Of a stretch of 64,000 nt of DNA, positions 61,751 through 64,000 are shown piece by piece. Position numbers and translations under genes: made by a program. The notes beneath the pieces were generated by a model. The model worked only from the letters and a program-made list of their open reading frames with translations, was not told the DNA's origin and searched no databases. Source of the stretch: Allobosea sp. Root483D1 (GTDB lineage: Bacteria; Pseudomonadota; Alphaproteobacteria; Rhizobiales; Beijerinckiaceae); contig NZ_LMJW01000023.1 of NCBI RefSeq assembly GCF_001429505.1, positions 273,931-337,930 of the forward strand. Direction: 5' to 3'. The number at the start of each line of letters is the position of its first letter. Position 1 is the first letter of the stretch.

Positions 61751-62257
61751 ATGGCAACCGAACCCAAAACCCTCGACGACCTGTTCCTCGATACCCTCAA
61801 GGACATCTATTACGCCGAAAAGCAGATCCTGAAGGTGCTTCCCAAAATGGCGAAGGCTGCGAAATCGCCGGAGCTCAAGCAGGCCTTCGAGAAGCATCGC
61901 GACGAGACCGAGACGCATGTCGAACGCCTGGCCGATGTCTTCGAAATCATCGGCAAGGCGCCGCGCGGCAAAACCTGCGACGCGATCCTCGGGATCATCG
62001 AGGAAGGCAAATCGATCATCGAAGAATTCGAGGGCAGCCCAGCGCTCGACGCCGGCCTTCTCGCTTCGGCTCAGGCCGTCGAGCATTACGAGATCTCGCG
62101 CTACGGCACGCTGAAAGCCTGGGCGCAGCAGCTTGGCCTTGCCAATGCCGTGAAGCTGCTCGACCAGACGCTGACCGAGGAGCTCAAGACCGACCAGGCG
62201 CTGTCCTCACTCGGCGAAAGCAAGGTCAACAAGCAGGCTCAAGCCAAGGCTGCGTGA
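61751..62257 (+). CDS. Ferritin-like protein (YciE/YciF, DUF892)
   Basis: A 168-residue four-helix protein: KTLDDLFLDTLKDIYYAEKQ, ILKVLPKMAKAAKSPELKQA, KHRDETETHVERLADVFEII, GLLASAQAVEHYEISRYGTL, LDQTLTEELKTDQALSSLGE. Glu and His residues of the di-metal site (YYAEKQ, H-x-x-E-T, VEHYE, LxEE) are present. DUF892 proteins are stress-induced. Followed by an intrinsic terminator. Confidence 0.88.
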   Translation: MATEPKTLDDLFLDTLKDIYYAEKQILKVLPKMAKAAKSPELKQAFEKHRDETETHVERLADVFEIIGKAPRGKTCDAILGIIEEGKSIIEEFEGSPALDAGLLASAQAVEHYEISRYGTLKAWAQQLGLANAVKLLDQTLTEELKTDQALSSLGESKVNKQAQAKAA

Positions 62258-62263
62258 CTTAAT

Positions 62264-62297
62264 GCGGCTCCGGCAACGCCGGAGCCGCCTTTCCTTT
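62264..62297 (+). terminator. Intrinsic terminator after the ferritin-like gene
   Basis: GCGGCTCCGGC (62264-62274), loop AAC, GCCGGAGCCGC (62278-62288), then CTTTCCTTT. Perfect 11-bp stem, seven bases after the stop codon. Confidence 0.8.
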
Positions 62298-62309
62298 GAC
62301 GAGCGTATC

Positions 62310-62738
62310 ATGCCCGACAAAACCGACCCGGTTTCCAATCTTGGCCAATCGTCGTTGTTCACCCGACTGTCGCAGGCCGTAGCCCGCTATGCCGGTAAGC
62401 CTGCCACATCGTTCATCGCGCTTTCGGTCGTGATCGTGTGGGCGCTGTCGGGCCCCTTCTTCGGCTTCAACGACACCTGGCAGCTGGTGATCAACACGTC
62501 GACCACGATCATTACCTTCCTGATGGTCTTCGTGATCCAGAACAGCCAGAACCGCGACACTGCCGCGATGCAGATCAAGCTCGACGAGCTCTTGTCCAAG
62601 GTCGAAGGCGCGCGTGAAGAGCTGATGGACCTCGAGGAACTCGACGAAGATAAGCTCGCGACCATTCGCGATGACTATGAAAAGCGAGCGGCGACAGCCC
62701 GTAGCCAACCTAATTGTAGCGTTCCGGGACTAACGTGA
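62310..62738 (+). CDS. Low-affinity iron permease family protein
   Basis: A 142-residue membrane protein: LFTRLSQAVARYAGKPATSF, IALSVVIVWALSGPFFGFND, TWQLVINTSTTIITFLMVFV, IQNSQNRDTAAMQIKLDELL. This is the Fet4-like low-affinity iron permease family of small bacterial proteins. N-P/F-Q-N-x-Q-x-R-D is diagnostic. It ends with a GTGA overlap to a decayed second copy. Confidence 0.87.
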   Translation: MPDKTDPVSNLGQSSLFTRLSQAVARYAGKPATSFIALSVVIVWALSGPFFGFNDTWQLVINTSTTIITFLMVFVIQNSQNRDTAAMQIKLDELLSKVEGAREELMDLEELDEDKLATIRDDYEKRAATARSQPNCSVPGLT

Positions 62739-63387
62739 GTGAAGCACCACCAACCGTAGACACCCTGTCAGGCGAGGCCCCCTCGCCCTCCCGGTTAACG
62801 CGCCTCTCTAAGCGGCGGCGCGGTGGACCAGCCGCTCGCCTGTTGTGTTCATCGCTTTCGGTTCGATGGTCCTGTGGCTTCTGGCCGGGCCGTCGTTCGG
62901 TTTCAGCGCATCTTGGCAGCTGGTCACGAGCACTGCCTTCACGATCACTGTCGCCGTCGCTGAGTCCTGTAGCGCGGGTGCTCTGGCCAGTAGTTTAGCG
63001 AAAGCGGAAGGCGCCGGAGACGCTCTCTATGGCGGCTTTGTGACGTATCTCGCAACCGCCAAAATCGACCTCCTCGACGTGTCGGCTAGTGAGATCGAGG
63101 CGCCCTCTGCCGTGTCACGCCCGGTCGCACGCGCCATGGCGGAGGGCGTTCTGGCGAACACGACGGCCGATCTTGCATTAGCCATTACCGGAGTAACCGG
63201 CCCTGTCCCCGACGAACGCGGTAACCCGCGGGGCCGTGTTTTCATTGCCGTGGCATCCAGACGCAGCGAACGCCTTGAATACCACTGTGAGTTCGGTCCC
63301 TTTCCGCCGCCCGTCTTGCTCGATGCCGCCCTTCGAACGGCCATCGTCTTAGGCCGCGAAGCCCTGCGATCGCACCGGGCTGTCTAA
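62735..63387 (+). pseudogene. Iron-permease N-terminus fused to CinA C-terminal domain, frameshifted near the 5' end
   Basis: The GTG at 62735 opens a permease-like start (PSPSRLTRLS). Near 62815 a base is missing (AAGCGGCGGCGCGG), and the adjacent frame continues AAARWTSRSPVVFIAFGSMV, LWLLAGPSFGFSASWQLVTS. Right after TAFTITV it joins AVAESCSAGALASSLAKAEG, DALYGGFVTYLATAKIDLLD, AVSRPVARAMAEGVLANTTA, DLALAITGVTGPVPDERGNP: the CinA/PncC nicotinamide-nucleotide amidase domain. An in-frame product from GTG 62845 or ATG 62863 would still carry one membrane helix plus CinA. Confidence 0.7.
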
Positions 63388-63455
63388 ACTCAAGAACTCT
63401 TCGAACAGATCGCCCGGAAAAGCGTTGGAGGCTCAAAACCACAGGAGGTTTTTCC

Positions 63456-64000
63456 ATGAACGCGATGCGTGAACAGAGCCGGTCAGTCTGGATGGATGTC
63501 GAAGTCGCCTCCCATTCCGCGCCGCTTACCGAAAACGCAAAGGCTGACGTGGCCATCGTAGGTGCCGGGATCGCGGGTCTATCGATCGCCTACGAGTTGG
63601 CGCTGCGCGGCCACTTGGTGGTCGTTCTGGACCGCGGACCCATTGCAGGTGGCATGACGGCGAGGACGACCGCGCATCTGGCGCCTGTCTGCGACGACTC
63701 GCTTTCCGAACTGCTTTCGATGCGAGGCCAAGAATTGGCGAGCGGATTTCAGGCCAGCCAGAGCGCTGCCGTTGACCGGATCGAGGCAATTCAAGCGGAA
63801 CTCGATATCGACTGCGAGTTCCGCCGATTGGACGGCGTTCTCTTTCTCGATCCCGCAAGCGAGCCATCGGTTTTGGACGATGAAGTCTCGGCTGCCAGCG
63901 AGATCGGCGTAAAGGTCGAGCGCGGCAAAGGTTTGCCGCTCGAGACGCTGCAAGATCGCCCCTTCCTTCGCTACCCCGACCAGGCCACGTTTCATCCGCT
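63456..64000 (+). CDS. FAD-dependent oxidoreductase, 5' part (runs off window)
   Basis: The first ~181 residues are present. After QSRSVWMDVEVASHSAPLTE comes the dinucleotide fold DVAIVGAGIAGLSIAYELAL (GxGxxG), then RGHLVVVLDRGPIAGGMTAR and TTAHLAPVCDD. This matches DAO-type oxidoreductases that often end in a Rieske [2Fe-2S] domain; that part would lie beyond the window. Strong ribosome site AGGAGG at 63443-63448 fixes the start. Confidence 0.85.
   Translation, partial: MNAMREQSRSVWMDVEVASHSAPLTENAKADVAIVGAGIAGLSIAYELALRGHLVVVLDRGPIAGGMTARTTAHLAPVCDDSLSELLSMRGQELASGFQASQSAAVDRIEAIQAELDIDCEFRRLDGVLFLDPASEPSVLDDEVSAASEIGVKVERGKGLPLETLQDRPFLRYPDQATFHP

Noticed and set aside
62735-62998. 87-aa plus-strand frame as an independent gene
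   Set aside because: Only its first ~25 residues are permease-like; the rest is out-of-frame reading of the iron-permease/CinA chimera.

Overview
The window is a piece of a repABC-type plasmid from an alphaproteobacterium, almost certainly of the order Hyphomicrobiales (Rhizobiales). The evidence is a complete repA-repB-repC operon, MucR/Ros-type regulators, an RHE_PE00001-family protein, and DUF982, DUF1236, DUF2171 and WGR-domain proteins. GC content is high almost everywhere, with short AT-rich islands at toxin-antitoxin promoters and inside repC. I cannot name the genus from sequence alone; Bosea, Methylobacterium or Rhizobium relatives are all plausible. No rRNA, tRNA or CRISPR array was found.

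Positions 1-9470 are accessory and scarred. They hold a partial and a complete mucR, truncated genes, the 'mobile mystery' A/B pair (HTH plus Fic), a HigBA-like toxin-antitoxin pair with a perfect palindromic operator, and a divergent pair made of an RHE_PE00001-family protein and a tyrosine recombinase. The recombinase pair flanks a perfect 13-7-13 bp dyad that looks like a Cre/loxP-type recombination site. Positions 9471-13113 are the minus-strand repABC operon. A counter-transcribed RNA with promoter and terminator lies in the repB-repC gap, and an AT-rich candidate oriV lies inside repC.

Positions 13461-28220 are a quorum-sensing-linked conjugation block: LuxR-type regulator, a lux box matching both conserved half-sites, AHL synthase, TrbM-like protein, virB1-virB11 and virD4, then an LPD7-domain protein. 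Genes overlap or nearly abut throughout, so this is probably one transfer operon under AHL control. Three features stand out: VirB1 lacks its catalytic glutamate, the eexN entry-exclusion lipoprotein is split between two frames, and no relaxase gene is visible.

Positions 28221-36000 are a mosaic of a decayed parB, TacAT, an Xre-RES pair, IS630/ISNCY/IS3 remnants, a GNAT acetyltransferase, and a TetR regulator divergent from a membrane protein. Positions 36032-40680 are a minus-strand catabolic set: aconitase-family enzyme, TctC-type binding protein, GntR regulator. Positions 41125-43993 encode a KaiC-like ATPase, an HWE-type kinase with a pseudo-receiver, and a frameshifted response regulator. 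A second Xre-RES pair follows, then a WGR gene next to a second repC 3' fragment fused to a broken DUF1254 gene: the scar of another repABC replicon.

Positions 47671-49643 carry two divergent aminoglycoside phosphotransferase genes, one resembling APH(4) (hygromycin) and one APH(3')-II (kanamycin/neomycin). From 50216 to the end the content looks stress- and envelope-related: DUF2171, a TPP enzyme, DUF982, two DUF1236 proteins, an AraC regulator, a LOV-GGDEF-EAL protein, a YflT-like protein, small membrane proteins, a ferritin-like protein, a low-affinity iron permease, a permease-CinA chimera and a partial FAD oxidoreductase. Several genes are broken by single-base shifts in GC-rich runs, so real decay and assembly error both have to be considered.
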